Assembly: GCF_005860765.1 (NCBI RefSeq)
Contig: NZ_VCEI01000011.1
Span: 310,001 to 374,000 of the forward strand
Reading direction: 5' to 3'
Source: Dyadobacter sediminis
GTDB taxonomy: Bacteria > Bacteroidota > Bacteroidia > Cytophagales > Spirosomataceae
Length of the DNA: 64,000 nt
A program made the translations under genes and the position numbers. The first letter of the stretch is position 1; each line of letters starts with the position of its first letter. Shown here in pieces: positions 16,648 to 24,884 of this stretch. Below the pieces are notes generated by a model. The model had not been told where the DNA came from. It made no database searches and saw nothing but the letters and a program-made list of their open reading frames with translations.

Positions 16648-17247
16648 TTAATGGATCCGGTCACCTCTCGGTGTCATGGATTTTATAATGGCTGCTTCGG
16701 CATGAAGCAGCTCTTTCCAGCGTTTTCTCACCTCCGCAACCGGTATGTAATGTTCAGCCAGTTCAATAAACGTGCGGTAATGGCCCGCTTCTGAAATCAT
16801 CAGTTCGCGGTAAAATTTCTTTAGACCTTCATCTTCCAGTGATTCCGAAAGCAGCTTGAAACGTTCGCAGCTTCGGGCTTCGATCAGGCCGCAAATCAGT
16901 AGCTTGTCCAGAAATGCAGCTTCATAATCGCCTTTGTTCCGGACCAGTTTCAGCAGTTCACCGACATATACATCCTTTCGCTGGCGTCCGAGCGGGATAT
17001 TTCTTTTTTTCAGTTCTTTTAAAACGCGCTGAAAATGGCCCCATTCTTCCGCTACAATCGGTGTAAGCACTTCCACCATTTTTGCTTTTTCGGGATAATG
17101 AACAATGAGCGTTATGCAGCTGGAAGCTGCTTTCTGCTCACAATAAGCATGATCGATCAGTATATCGCCGATCTGCATGGCTGCGATATTGGTCCAACGC
17201 GGATCAGTAGGCAATTCCAGACCTAATGTGGTGAGAGGCACTTGCAT
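16648..17247 (-). CDS. miaE: tRNA-(ms2io6A)-hydroxylase MiaE-like
   Basis: The 199-residue protein has the ferritin-like four-helix bundle of MiaE with both iron-binding sets: Glu in YCEQKAAS, ExxH in EEWGHF, Glu in IEARSCERF and ExxH in SEAGHYRTF. MiaE hydroxylates 2-methylthio-isopentenyl adenosine at position 37 of tRNAs reading UNN codons, using oxygen. Length and motif spacing are normal. It sits between the porin and AddB-like genes with 18 bp gaps on both sides, so it is cotranscribed with lpxK. Confidence 0.9.
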   Translation of the reverse strand: MQVPLTTLGLELPTDPRWTNIAAMQIGDILIDHAYCEQKAASSCITLIVHYPEKAKMVEVLTPIVAEEWGHFQRVLKELKKRNIPLGRQRKDVYVGELLKLVRNKGDYEAAFLDKLLICGLIEARSCERFKLLSESLEDEGLKKFYRELMISEAGHYRTFIELAEHYIPVAEVRKRWKELLHAEAAIIKSMTPRGDRIH

Positions 17248-17265
17248 GACTTTGGAAATAAGCAG

Positions 17266-19251
17266 TTAATCAAACATCGGCCAGTTGACGCCGAAAGAAA
17301 ATGCACGCGCAAGTCCGAGATAATTCGGCGTAACGTAATATCCTTTCGGAAACACCCCGAACTGACCGCCCTGATTCAGATAAGACATTTTGAAAAACAG
17401 TCGCACACGCTTGATCCGCACATTGGCAAAACCGTCAATGACTACGTTCTGTTCCAGCCGTGTTTCGTTCTGCAGATGGAATTGCTGTGTTACAGGCATG
17501 TAGGCATCAGCAAAATAGGCAGAACGGTATCGTGCAGCAAGTCCGAGCTGAATGAACAGTACTTTGGCATATGTAAAATCAAACGTGACTTCTCCGCTTG
17601 CAAAATAAGTCGGGATGCGCAGCACATCGCTGTTGTCGTTCAGCGTGAGATAACCCATGGTGGTGAAGTTCCATCTTTTTAAATGAATGCCGGAATTAAA
17701 ACCAACCCGCAGTAACCTGAAACCGGAATTCAGCTGCTTCGGCACCGCCGAAGTATCATAGTAAATATAATCATTAACCTGATGAATCTGAATTTCGGGA
17801 ACGAAGTTGATCTTGCTGGTTTTCAGAGGCAGCGAAGCATAAACCGTCTGTACTTTTGTCGGGTCCAAATTGGTTCTCCACGCAAAATGATTGCCGAAAT
17901 AACGCTGTACAAGCAGATCCGGCGCAGTTTGTATGCTCTGGAAACCTGCCTTTCCCCACCGCGTGTTTAATTCGCCTTTCAGCCGGTATTCTACATTTTT
18001 CGCCAGATTGAGCTCTGCTTCTGCCGTGAGATACTGCAGGGAATCTTTCAGATAATAACCCGCCCATGCACCGATAATGTTATCAAATCTTAATCCTGTC
18101 CGGTAAGTCGCAGTCGGTTTTCCGATTTCATTCGCAAGCTGACTGGCCGCACGCATGCCGTACAACCGCTGCCGTACGTAAGCACGATAATTGAAGCCGG
18201 AATAATATCCTTTGATACCGACTTTGTTATCGACCAGTTTGTAATAAATATCCTGCCTTGTGCTGTCGGAAGTAAACCTTGATACCGGATAAACCAGCTT
18301 TTCAACCCCGCGTGAAATGTCCAGATCCGTAAAGCGGTTGATCACACTTTGATAATCGGCCTGCTGAAAGAGCTGGAACCCGTTTGCAAGCCTGTACTGC
18401 TGGTAAATGTGAAAAACATGGCGTCTTTCCCAGGAATTGGCATCATCGCTCGTCCGGGCTGCGCCGTCGTAGGAAAAATCCTCAACAATCCCGTCTGCAC
18501 CGACATTTGGAATGACGCCGCCCTGTTCGCGCACTTTTTGATTCATATGGCGGTAATGCGCAAGGATAAGGTACTTTTTGTCTTTGGAAAAAAAACTGGT
18601 ATGCAAAAGCAGCGTCCAGTTCTGTCCCAGAAAAGCACCTGAATTCAGCGTATTGACAAACCCGTACTGTTTATTGGAAGTAAGCCGCTGTACACGCAGG
18701 CCGAAATTGAAACGGGAATGCACGTTCTGCGTATAGGCAAAACTGCCGAGTGAAGTTTTTTTACCACCCGAAATAAAATTCAGTTCGGTATGCTGCGATC
18801 GCGTATCCACGTACTGGACTTCATCCTGTTTGATGGCATAAGCATCATAAGCGCGGAAGCCAAGCTGCGTACCGATGTCTTCCCGGGGCTGAAAAAACAG
18901 GTTCCGTGTAGCCGTAACCGTATTGCCGAGATCCACCAGTTTTCCCCATGAACGGTCCAGCGGTGTCCAGCGGTGAAAATTGGTGAGACTGGTATCCACG
19001 CGGTAGCGTACTGAATCCCGGTTATTCAGAATGTCGTTTTCATAGAAATGAAGCGTTGTCGCAGGTCCGTAAATATTTTTGGTACTGTCGTCCAGAATGG
19101 CGCCGCCTTGTCCGCCGCCACCACCGGAACCGCCGCCACCGCCACCGGGCATCTGCATTCCGCCGGGTAATCTAACCTGTGCACTTGCATGAGGTGTAAA
19201 AAGGAAAAAGCTGCATACAACACAGGTTAACAGATATAAAGCAATTCTCAT
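17266..19251 (-). CDS. Putative outer-membrane porin (Bacteroidota Porin_10-like)
   Basis: From ATG 19251 the protein has 661 residues with signal peptide MRIALYLLTCVVCSFFLFTP plus HASA. A Gly-rich linker (PGGGGGGSGGGGGQGG) follows, then a conserved N-terminal segment (STKNIYGPATTLHFYENDIL) and a long beta barrel ending in GVNWPMFD. This matches the Bacteroidota 'putative porin' family; the transported substrate is unknown. A TTG start nine codons upstream would overlap the end of lpxK, so the ATG, 10 bp after the lpxK stop, is preferred. Confidence 0.85.
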   Translation of the reverse strand: MRIALYLLTCVVCSFFLFTPHASAQVRLPGGMQMPGGGGGGSGGGGGQGGAILDDSTKNIYGPATTLHFYENDILNNRDSVRYRVDTSLTNFHRWTPLDRSWGKLVDLGNTVTATRNLFFQPREDIGTQLGFRAYDAYAIKQDEVQYVDTRSQHTELNFISGGKKTSLGSFAYTQNVHSRFNFGLRVQRLTSNKQYGFVNTLNSGAFLGQNWTLLLHTSFFSKDKKYLILAHYRHMNQKVREQGGVIPNVGADGIVEDFSYDGAARTSDDANSWERRHVFHIYQQYRLANGFQLFQQADYQSVINRFTDLDISRGVEKLVYPVSRFTSDSTRQDIYYKLVDNKVGIKGYYSGFNYRAYVRQRLYGMRAASQLANEIGKPTATYRTGLRFDNIIGAWAGYYLKDSLQYLTAEAELNLAKNVEYRLKGELNTRWGKAGFQSIQTAPDLLVQRYFGNHFAWRTNLDPTKVQTVYASLPLKTSKINFVPEIQIHQVNDYIYYDTSAVPKQLNSGFRLLRVGFNSGIHLKRWNFTTMGYLTLNDNSDVLRIPTYFASGEVTFDFTYAKVLFIQLGLAARYRSAYFADAYMPVTQQFHLQNETRLEQNVVIDGFANVRIKRVRLFFKMSYLNQGGQFGVFPKGYYVTPNYLGLARAFSFGVNWPMFD

Positions 19252-19261
19252 AGAGGCATTA

Positions 19262-20314
19262 TCATTCAGCCGTTTCAATTAATCCGGCGGTCTTTTGTGT
19301 AATCCATTGGTTAAACAGAGCCGTATCATTTCCGAAATTAACCGTAACAGGAATGTAGGCAAAGCGCGACGCTTGTCCAGACCGTTCCGCCAACGGCTTT
19401 AATTTCACCATATCCTTTTCAGTCGTAACCACAAAAGTATCGTTTTTTAAGTACTTAATAATCTCTTCCACATCGTTTGAACCGTAATGATAATGGTCGG
19501 GAAAAACCACTTGATCTATAACGTTGAAATGGCTGTCAAGATATGCACGGAACGGTTCGGGATTAGCAATTCCCGCAACCATTTTAACTTTCTTTAACGC
19601 CACTTTCCCGCCGGTGTAGTTCAACGGCGCTGCATAATCGGTAAAGGCAAAGAAAACGGGATTGTCGGGCTTTCCGTAAACTTGGATTTTGCTTCGGATA
19701 AATGCTTTTTCATCTTCAGAGAGGGCAGGAGGGCATTTTGTCACAATAATGGCGTCGGCCCTTTTTGCGCCGCTTCTTCCTTCCCGGAGTCTTCCGGCGG
19801 GAAAAGGCAGATCTTCATAAAAAGGCCGGTTGTAATCACACAATAGCAAGTTGACATCGCGGATAATACGCTGATGCTGAAAGGCGTCATCAAGCAAAAG
19901 CAATTTGGTTTCCGGAAATTGTTCCGCGATCCGGGCGGCTCCAACTAGCCGGTCTTCGCACACGGCCACCACGATTTCAGGATAAAACTTGGTAAAATAC
20001 TGCATGGGTTCGTCGCCGATTTCAGAAGCATTGCTGCTTGCCGAAGCCAACCTGAAACCCTTTGTTTTGCGGCCGTAACCCCGGCTCAGGATTGCAGTCG
20101 GGATTTGGGATGAAAGCATTTTTGCAAGGTACTCGACAAGAGGCGTTTTGCCCGTACCGCCCACAGTCAGATTGCCCACGGAAATAACGAACTGAGGTGC
20201 TTTTTCAGAAGAAAAAACAGTGTAGCGATAACCAATATTCCGCAGCCAGGTAATAAATCCGTAAACCCCGGAAAAAGGTGTTAAGGCAGTTTTAATCCAA
20301 ATTTGTTCTTTCAT
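19262..20314 (-). CDS. lpxK: Tetraacyldisaccharide 4'-kinase
   Basis: The 350-residue protein is LpxK, which phosphorylates the 4' position of tetraacyldisaccharide 1-phosphate in lipid A synthesis at the inner membrane. The Walker A loop is VGGTGKTP (51-58), unusual in using the membrane-facing family signature SVGNLTVGGTGKT. The conserved LSRGYGRKTKG and LLDDAFQHQRI motifs are also present. It is the first gene of the operon lpxK-porin-miaE-AddB and diverges from menC across a 68 bp spacer that must hold both promoters. Confidence 0.95.
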   Translation of the reverse strand: MKEQIWIKTALTPFSGVYGFITWLRNIGYRYTVFSSEKAPQFVISVGNLTVGGTGKTPLVEYLAKMLSSQIPTAILSRGYGRKTKGFRLASASSNASEIGDEPMQYFTKFYPEIVVAVCEDRLVGAARIAEQFPETKLLLLDDAFQHQRIIRDVNLLLCDYNRPFYEDLPFPAGRLREGRSGAKRADAIIVTKCPPALSEDEKAFIRSKIQVYGKPDNPVFFAFTDYAAPLNYTGGKVALKKVKMVAGIANPEPFRAYLDSHFNVIDQVVFPDHYHYGSNDVEEIIKYLKNDTFVVTTEKDMVKLKPLAERSGQASRFAYIPVTVNFGNDTALFNQWITQKTAGLIETAE

Positions 20315-20382
20315 ACCTGATGCATAATTACGTAATTTTTATCTAATATTGTGCCCCTGAAAAAAAACTGATTCCTCAAACC

Positions 20383-21468
20383 ATGTCGTTAAAAATAGTG
20401 TATAAGCCGCATTTGCTTCAATTTCGCAGAGAAGCGGGCACTTCCAGAGGTGTACTTACACAAAAAACATCGTGGATTCTGAGGATTACAGATCAGGAAA
20501 AACCCGGCGTGGCCGGTTATGGTGAATGCGGGCCGCTTCCCGGTTTAAGCGTGGACGATCTGCCTGATTTCGAGTTGCAGCTTGCATCCGTTTGCAGCCT
20601 GTTCAATGAACTGGATCTTGATGTTTATCCATTCAATCTGCACATTATACTTGATCAGCTTGTCCCGGAGCATTTGCCTTCTGTCCGTTGCGGAATCGAA
20701 ATGGCCTTGCTCGATATCATGAACGAAGGACAGCTTAAACTGTTTAAAAACGCTTTTTCAGACGGACAAAGCGGCATATTGATGAACGGACTGATCTGGA
20801 TGGGTTCACACGATTATATGGCTGAACAAGTAGAGGAAAAGCTAGCCCGGGGATTTACAACGCTGAAAATGAAAGTAGGCGCCATTGAATTTGAAAAGGA
20901 ATGCCGCATACTGGAATCCATACGCAAAAGATTTGACAAGCAGCGTATAACGTTGAGAGTAGATGCAAACGGCGCCTTTGATGAAGGGGATGTAAATGAT
21001 CGTCTCCGGACTTTGTCCGGATTTGACCTGCATTCCATTGAACAGCCTGTAAAAGCCGGCCAGCATGAACTGATGGGCGAGTTATGCCGGACGTCGCCCG
21101 TGCCGGTTGCGCTGGACGAAGAACTGATCGGCATTTTCAATTACCGGGACAAATTTTCCCTGCTTAAAAAATTGATGCCGCCCTTTATTATTCTGAAACC
21201 AACGCTGTTGGGTGGTTTTCAGCAAACGAAGGAATGGATAGAAATTGCCAACCGGCTGGAAATTGACTGGTGGATAACATCGGCGCTGGAATCCAACATC
21301 GGCCTGAATGCCATTGCGCAGTTTACCGCTTCTTTCCAGAACGCACTTCCGCAGGGTTTGGGAACCGGCCAGCTTTATACCAACAATTTCCCATCCCCGC
21401 TGAGCGTCAGAAGCGGCCATTTACATTACGACAAAAACATGGACTGGAAATTGCCTGTATTCGATTAA
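20383..21468 (+). CDS. menC: o-Succinylbenzoate synthase (enolase superfamily)
   Basis: The 361-residue protein has the enolase-superfamily barrel with catalytic lysines K162/K164 (LKMKVG), metal ligands D194 (RVDANG), E220 (SIEQPV) and D245 (ALDEEL), and the second Lys K272 (ILKPTLLGG). SALESNIGLNAIAQF and LGTGQLYTNN are typical of Bacteroidota MenC, which dehydrates SHCHC in menaquinone synthesis. A dipeptide epimerase is the main alternative but fits less well. No other men gene is in the window. A near-consensus -7 box (TAATATTG, 20344-20351) precedes the start. Confidence 0.85.
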   Translation: MSLKIVYKPHLLQFRREAGTSRGVLTQKTSWILRITDQEKPGVAGYGECGPLPGLSVDDLPDFELQLASVCSLFNELDLDVYPFNLHIILDQLVPEHLPSVRCGIEMALLDIMNEGQLKLFKNAFSDGQSGILMNGLIWMGSHDYMAEQVEEKLARGFTTLKMKVGAIEFEKECRILESIRKRFDKQRITLRVDANGAFDEGDVNDRLRTLSGFDLHSIEQPVKAGQHELMGELCRTSPVPVALDEELIGIFNYRDKFSLLKKLMPPFIILKPTLLGGFQQTKEWIEIANRLEIDWWITSALESNIGLNAIAQFTASFQNALPQGLGTGQLYTNNFPSPLSVRSGHLHYDKNMDWKLPVFD

Positions 21469-21504
21469 ATTAATAGTCCGGTTAATTGCTGAATGGGTTG
21501 AAAA

Positions 21505-22425
21505 TCAGCTGTTTGTCCAGTCAACATCCTTGCGAAGCCAGTTCAGCGTTTTCTGTTCCTCAGAACCATCTTCCGGTTCAAAGCTGTATTCCCAGTTGGC
21601 CTGAGGCGGCAGGCTCATCAAAATCGATTCCGTTCTTCCGTTGGTTTCCAGGCCGAATTTCGTGCCGCGGTCCCAGACCAGGTTGAATTCTACATAGCGG
21701 CCGCGTCTCAGAAACTGCCATTGTTTTTCCTTTTCAGTAAAAGCATCATTTCGATGCAGTGCCATGAAGTGCGTATAAACAGGAGCAAAGCTGTTTCCGA
21801 TTTCCATGACAAAATCAAAAAGTGCTTCTTTCGAAAGTCCCTGACCTTTTCCGGGAACGTCCGGTTTGAGATAATCAAAAAATATACCGCCGATTCCGCG
21901 GGTTTCATTTCGGTGCGGAATGTAAAAATAGTCGTCTGCCCAGTTTTTAAAATCGGGGTAAAATTCCGGATGATGTTTGTCGCAAACATTTCTAAGATGA
22001 TTGTGAAAATAGCGGGCGTCATTTTCAACGACATAGTGCGGTGTAAGATCGATTCCTCCACCGAACCAGCAGATTCCGTTATTCAGCTCGAAGTAGCGGA
22101 CATTCATATGGATAATCGGGACTCGCGGGTTGTGCGGATGCATGACGATGGAAACACCGGTTGCAGCAAAGTGGAAATCATCCTTTTCGCCCAGGTTCAT
22201 TTGTTGTCTGAGCCTCGGATGCACTTCCCCGCGTACGCTTGAAAAATTTACGCCGCCCTTTTCAATAACGCTTCCTTTCTGAATCAATCGGGTCCTGCCG
22301 CCGCCGCCGGAATGATGCGCCCATAAATCTTCCCGGAATTGCCCTGTTCCGTCTTCAGTTTCAATGGCCTTGCAAATCTGATCCTGTAAATTCCTGAACT
22401 TCAGTTCGATATCTTCAACCTTCAT
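21505..22425 (-). CDS. hemF: Oxygen-dependent coproporphyrinogen III oxidase
   Basis: The 306-residue protein is HemF, which converts coproporphyrinogen III to protoporphyrinogen IX with oxygen during haem synthesis. Family signatures are present: GGVNFSSVRGE, VSIVMHPHNPRVP, WFGGGIDLTPHYV and RGIGGIFFDYL, with the C-terminal GRYVEFNLVWDRGTKFGLE. Length is standard. It converges on menC with a 36 bp gap. Confidence 0.96.
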   Translation of the reverse strand: MKVEDIELKFRNLQDQICKAIETEDGTGQFREDLWAHHSGGGGRTRLIQKGSVIEKGGVNFSSVRGEVHPRLRQQMNLGEKDDFHFAATGVSIVMHPHNPRVPIIHMNVRYFELNNGICWFGGGIDLTPHYVVENDARYFHNHLRNVCDKHHPEFYPDFKNWADDYFYIPHRNETRGIGGIFFDYLKPDVPGKGQGLSKEALFDFVMEIGNSFAPVYTHFMALHRNDAFTEKEKQWQFLRRGRYVEFNLVWDRGTKFGLETNGRTESILMSLPPQANWEYSFEPEDGSEEQKTLNWLRKDVDWTNS

Positions 22426-22925
22426 TTTAGCTGTAATTGTGAAAGCCTAAATTTACTATAATTCCAGTTCAGGCGATGCATTTCGGGTTGAGGCATTGGA
22501 GAAGTATTGACGGAAGTATGGGTCGGGGCACCATGCTGCTGACAATTAACGGCATCCAATACGATTGGCTGAAGCCAAACCAAATGTTAAATTCAGATGA
22601 AATAAATAGCAGATTTTTAAAAGTTCAATCATCAAGATTGCACCGAAATCGAAAATGACATGTACATCAAGATTTTAGTATGGATTTTAGGATCAGGTTG
22701 CTTTTGGAAGTTTTAAGTCGTGAGTAAGTTACTCCGGTATAATGCGTTGGATTATTTTAGATCATGTAAGTTTCTCAGATTCAAACAGGTAATTTGAAGA
22801 AAACGACCTTTTGGCGATTTTCTCGGAATAAAGAGAACTTTACTTCATCGAAAATTGTAAATTTACATGCAGATGAATTTGCAACGCAGGTAAATTACTG
22901 TTTGCAAATGAAATTGTATCAAATT
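22426..22925. other. Spacer between hemF and the tmRNA gene
   Basis: No credible coding region or RNA seen. A 60-codon plus-strand ORF at 22476-22658 has no protein-like features. The last 100 bp should contain the ssrA promoter; GTAAATTTAC, a 10 bp palindrome, lies about 65 bp before the RNA start. Confidence 0.4.
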
Positions 22926-23294
22926 GGGGGTGACTGGAATTGACAGCGGGCTGAGGTTCTGTGTGTAAGCATGTCGGGAGTTGAGAGTACCTCCCGGAAA
23001 TAATATTCTCAAACAATAAATGGCGAAAATACTTACGCCATGGCTGCTTAATCCGGAGGATTAACCAAATGCCATCATCTCTCCATCCTACGTGCTGCCG
23101 GGTGGGTCCAGAGGTGTCGAAATGCAGCGCTGGTTGAACTATTGATGCGTAAATTCAACGAGACACCAGTATCTAAGGCCATGACGCGGGTCCGCCGTGT
23201 ACCTTGTCAGGCTCGAAAATCTAATCACGGATAAGCATGTAGAAGGCGCAGGGTTTCCCTGTTCTGGACCGGGGTTCGACTCCCCGCATCTCCA
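22926..23294 (+). ncRNA. ssrA: Transfer-messenger RNA (tmRNA)
   Basis: The 5' end GGGGGTGACTGG and the 3' end GGTTCGACTCCCCGCATCTC fit the tRNA-like domain. GGGGGTG pairs with CATCTCC to close the acceptor stem, and GTTCGACTC is the T arm. The discriminator A is followed by CAA, so the CCA end is added after transcription. The internal tag ORF lies about 95 bases in, as usual. The RNA rescues stalled ribosomes with SmpB. A terminator follows, and integrase debris begins about 200 bp downstream. Confidence 0.96.
23019..23051 (+). other. tmRNA proteolysis tag reading frame
   Basis: GGC GAA AAT ACT TAC GCC ATG GCT GCT TAA reads GENTYAMAA and stop. The AMAA ending is a ClpXP-type degron and resembles known Cytophagales tags. 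The resume codon is probably GGC at 23022; AAT at 23019 is the alternative. Confidence 0.85.
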
Positions 23295-23317
23295 CAAGAT
23301 CCCGTACTATGGCGTTG

Positions 23318-23352
23318 AAGCAGAGCTAACTACTCTGCTTTTGCCTTTTTAG
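23318..23352 (+). terminator. Terminator of ssrA
   Basis: AAGCAGAG (23318-23325) pairs with CTCTGCTT (23333-23340) around a 7-base loop, followed by TTGCCTTTTT. Confidence 0.85.
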
Positions 23353-23491
23353 GCCATTACCGTTAAATAAGTCTCACCATTTCTGAAGACCACCATATTA
23401 GTAACTAGTTTAGGCTGGTAGTCTTTTTTGACTCAATCACAACCTAACTCGTTAAAATATGTTTATTTCTTCAGTGAACCACTCCATCAGA

Positions 23492-23659
23492 ATGCGGATC
23501 AGATTCGTAATCCGGAAAGTAAGAACCAATTGAGCAGGCGTATGTCCGCTCAATTGTAGAATCACCATCGACGGCCAAAAAGCTACTGAGTTTGCGACGG
23601 GCGCAGCAGTAGACCCCAAAAAATGGGACAGTAAATTTCAAAAAGTAAAGGGGGCATGA
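23492..23659 (+). pseudogene. N-terminal remnant of a tyrosine recombinase (phage-type integrase)
   Basis: One frame reads MRIRFVIRKVRTN, a TGA stop (23531-23533), AGVCPLNCRITIDGQKATEF and then ATGAAVDPKKWDSKFQKVKG. This is the arm-type DNA-binding domain of Bacteroidota integrases (CRITIDG, then GxxVDPKKWD). The in-frame TGA and the abrupt loss of homology where the IS begins (about 23657) show a dead gene; the catalytic domain is absent from the window. Its place next to ssrA fits an integrative element that once used the tmRNA gene 3' end as attachment site. No second copy of that 3' end was seen nearby. Confidence 0.75.
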
Positions 23660-23703
23660 GGGTCTCCCAAATTTTGGACAATCAAAGCTGGAAAATCAGG
23701 CTT

Positions 23704-24353
23704 TTATTTTCTTCTTATTTTTACCCGCAATCCTACCTCATCCGGGACCGTCCGCGGCTGCGGTTAGATTTCCAAGCGAGCTGTGTGGCCTGAAGCTGTC
23801 ATACTCTTGTCGCCAATTTTCAATTTTCGTCTGTGCATCTTCCAAGGATAAAAACCAGTGTACATTCAAACACTCATCCGCGCGGCGGCCGCCCTGAAGG
23901 TGCCGTTAAAAGATTCTATGAACGGGTTATCCGTAGGCTTTCCAGGCCTGGAAAAATCAAGTGTGACACTGTTATCATAGCCTGTCAAGCCGCTGTGAAG
24001 CAACTCTACTACGCTTAGGGCGCTTGCTGCGCAGATTCAATCGCGCGGCGACCGTCCCTCCTCGCAATACACGCGGTATACCCGTTTATGGTTGTCACGC
24101 CATCCTTCACGCCTAAGCAAAACATGGATTCTTTGGTAACCATATCGAATCCGAACCTGTGCAATTTCCCGGATTCGACGACGAATAGCAGTATCATCAC
24201 GTCGGTGCGGTTTATAATACGGCACCGGCCGCCCGGCAACAAGATCTTTGTAAGCAAACAACTGAACATGCACGCTTGGTAGCAACCCGGTAGTTCTTCA
24301 TTAAGCTAGCGGCCAGCACCCGCTTCTGGGCCGGCCCGCCAGGCGGCCCTGTT
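23704..24353 (-). pseudogene. IS3-family orfB (DDE transposase) remnant
   Basis: Pieces read KRVLAASLMKNYRV, YYKPHRRDDTAIRRRIREIA, QVRIRYGYQRIHVLLRREGW, RVYCEEG and LNLRSKRPKRSRVASQRLDR. The frame then jumps to NSVTLDFSRPGKPTDNPFIE and SFNGTF, keeping the third catalytic residue (Glu in FIESF), and ends with VKIRRK at the TAA of 23704. The jump near 23970 marks a deletion of roughly 115 codons carrying both catalytic Asp residues. Five GC-rich inserts break the frame further. The enzyme is inactive. Confidence 0.8.
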
Positions 24354-24651
24354 AGAGCTTTTTTTTGAGTACATCCTGCAACATTTGCTTGTCCAAACTT
24401 AGCCGCGGTGGCGGGCCACTCGGCCACAAGCTGTTTCAATTTTTGGTTTTCCTCCGCCCGGCGGCCCGGTTCGAGTTGCCGGAGTTTTCTTAGCTCAGGT
24501 ACACCTAAGCCGGCATACTTTTTGCGGTCCGCCGCCGCGGTTCCAATTATAGTAGGTCGCCTCGCTGACTCCCATTTTACGGCAGACCTCTGAAACAGGT
24601 ACTCCGGTGTCCGCCTGCCGAAGCGCAAAAATGATGGCACCGGCCACCCGG
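23746..24651. repeat. Nine dispersed 14-16 bp G+C-rich inserts within the IS remnant
   Basis: Removing each insert restores the IS3 reading frame at that point. Positions: 23746-23761, 23879-23892, 24041-24054, about 24221-24236, 24335-24349, 24403-24418, 24455-24469, 24525-24540 and 24636-24651. On the minus strand examples are CCGGGTGGCCGGTGCC, CCGGGCCGCCGGGCG, TGGCCCGCCACCGCGG, GCGGCCGCCGCGCG and GCAGCCGCGGACGGTC. They are not copies of one sequence but share extreme composition (about 80-100% G+C) and size, and are spaced 50-180 bp apart. Exact borders are ambiguous by a base or two, most of all for the fourth. Confidence 0.75.
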
Positions 24652-24681
24652 CTGCGCTTCCGTGAATTTTGTTGTTTTCAT
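24353..24681 (-). pseudogene. IS3-family orfA (transposase helix-turn-helix) remnant
   Basis: From ATG 24681 the pieces read MKTTKFTEAQ, IIFALRQADTGVPVSEVCRK, MGVSEATYYNW, KKYAGLGVPELRKLRQLE, EENQKLKQLV and LSLDKQMLQDVLKKK when the inserts at 24636-24651, 24525-24540, 24455-24469 and 24403-24418 are skipped. This reconstructs a normal helix-turn-helix plus leucine-zipper OrfA. As it stands no full-length product can be made. Confidence 0.8.
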
Positions 24682-24884
24682 AAGCGATTTTTCTGAAGGT
24701 TAAGTTTTCAAAATCGCCTGATTTTCTCTAATTATCAATTGTCCAGTTTTGCGGGGGGGGGGCAAAATCAAATTATTCAACTTAGCCGATGGTCTCAATT
24801 TTGGGGAGTATTACAGATTTCGATCTGCAAGGTAAAATCCAAATCCTTGCACATTTCCATGGCCCTTGTTCATGCTTATACGGT

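Larger units (their letters stand above)
23657..24764 (-). mobile_element. Degenerate IS3-family (IS407-like) insertion sequence
   Basis: The ends carry related inverted repeats: CCCAAATTTTGGACAATC near 23668 and, inverted, CCCGCAAAACTGGACAATTG near 24735-24755. The element contains orfA and orfB remnants on the minus strand. About 350 bp of orfB is missing, removing the first two catalytic Asp residues. The right end is a run of ten G flanked by TTTTGC and GCAAAA. GGCA flanks both sides (23653-23656 and 24761-24764) and could be a 4 bp target duplication, in which case the right boundary is 24760. The IS interrupts the integrase remnant. Nine GC-rich inserts break its frames. Confidence 0.8.

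Noticed and set aside
20383..21468. menC considered as a dipeptide epimerase
   Set aside because: The SALESNIGLNAIAQF and LGTGQLYTNN segments favour o-succinylbenzoate synthase, though the assignment is by pattern only.
22476..22658. 60-codon plus-strand ORF before ssrA
   Set aside because: Composition is not protein-like, there is no recognisable motif, and it lies in a promoter-containing spacer.
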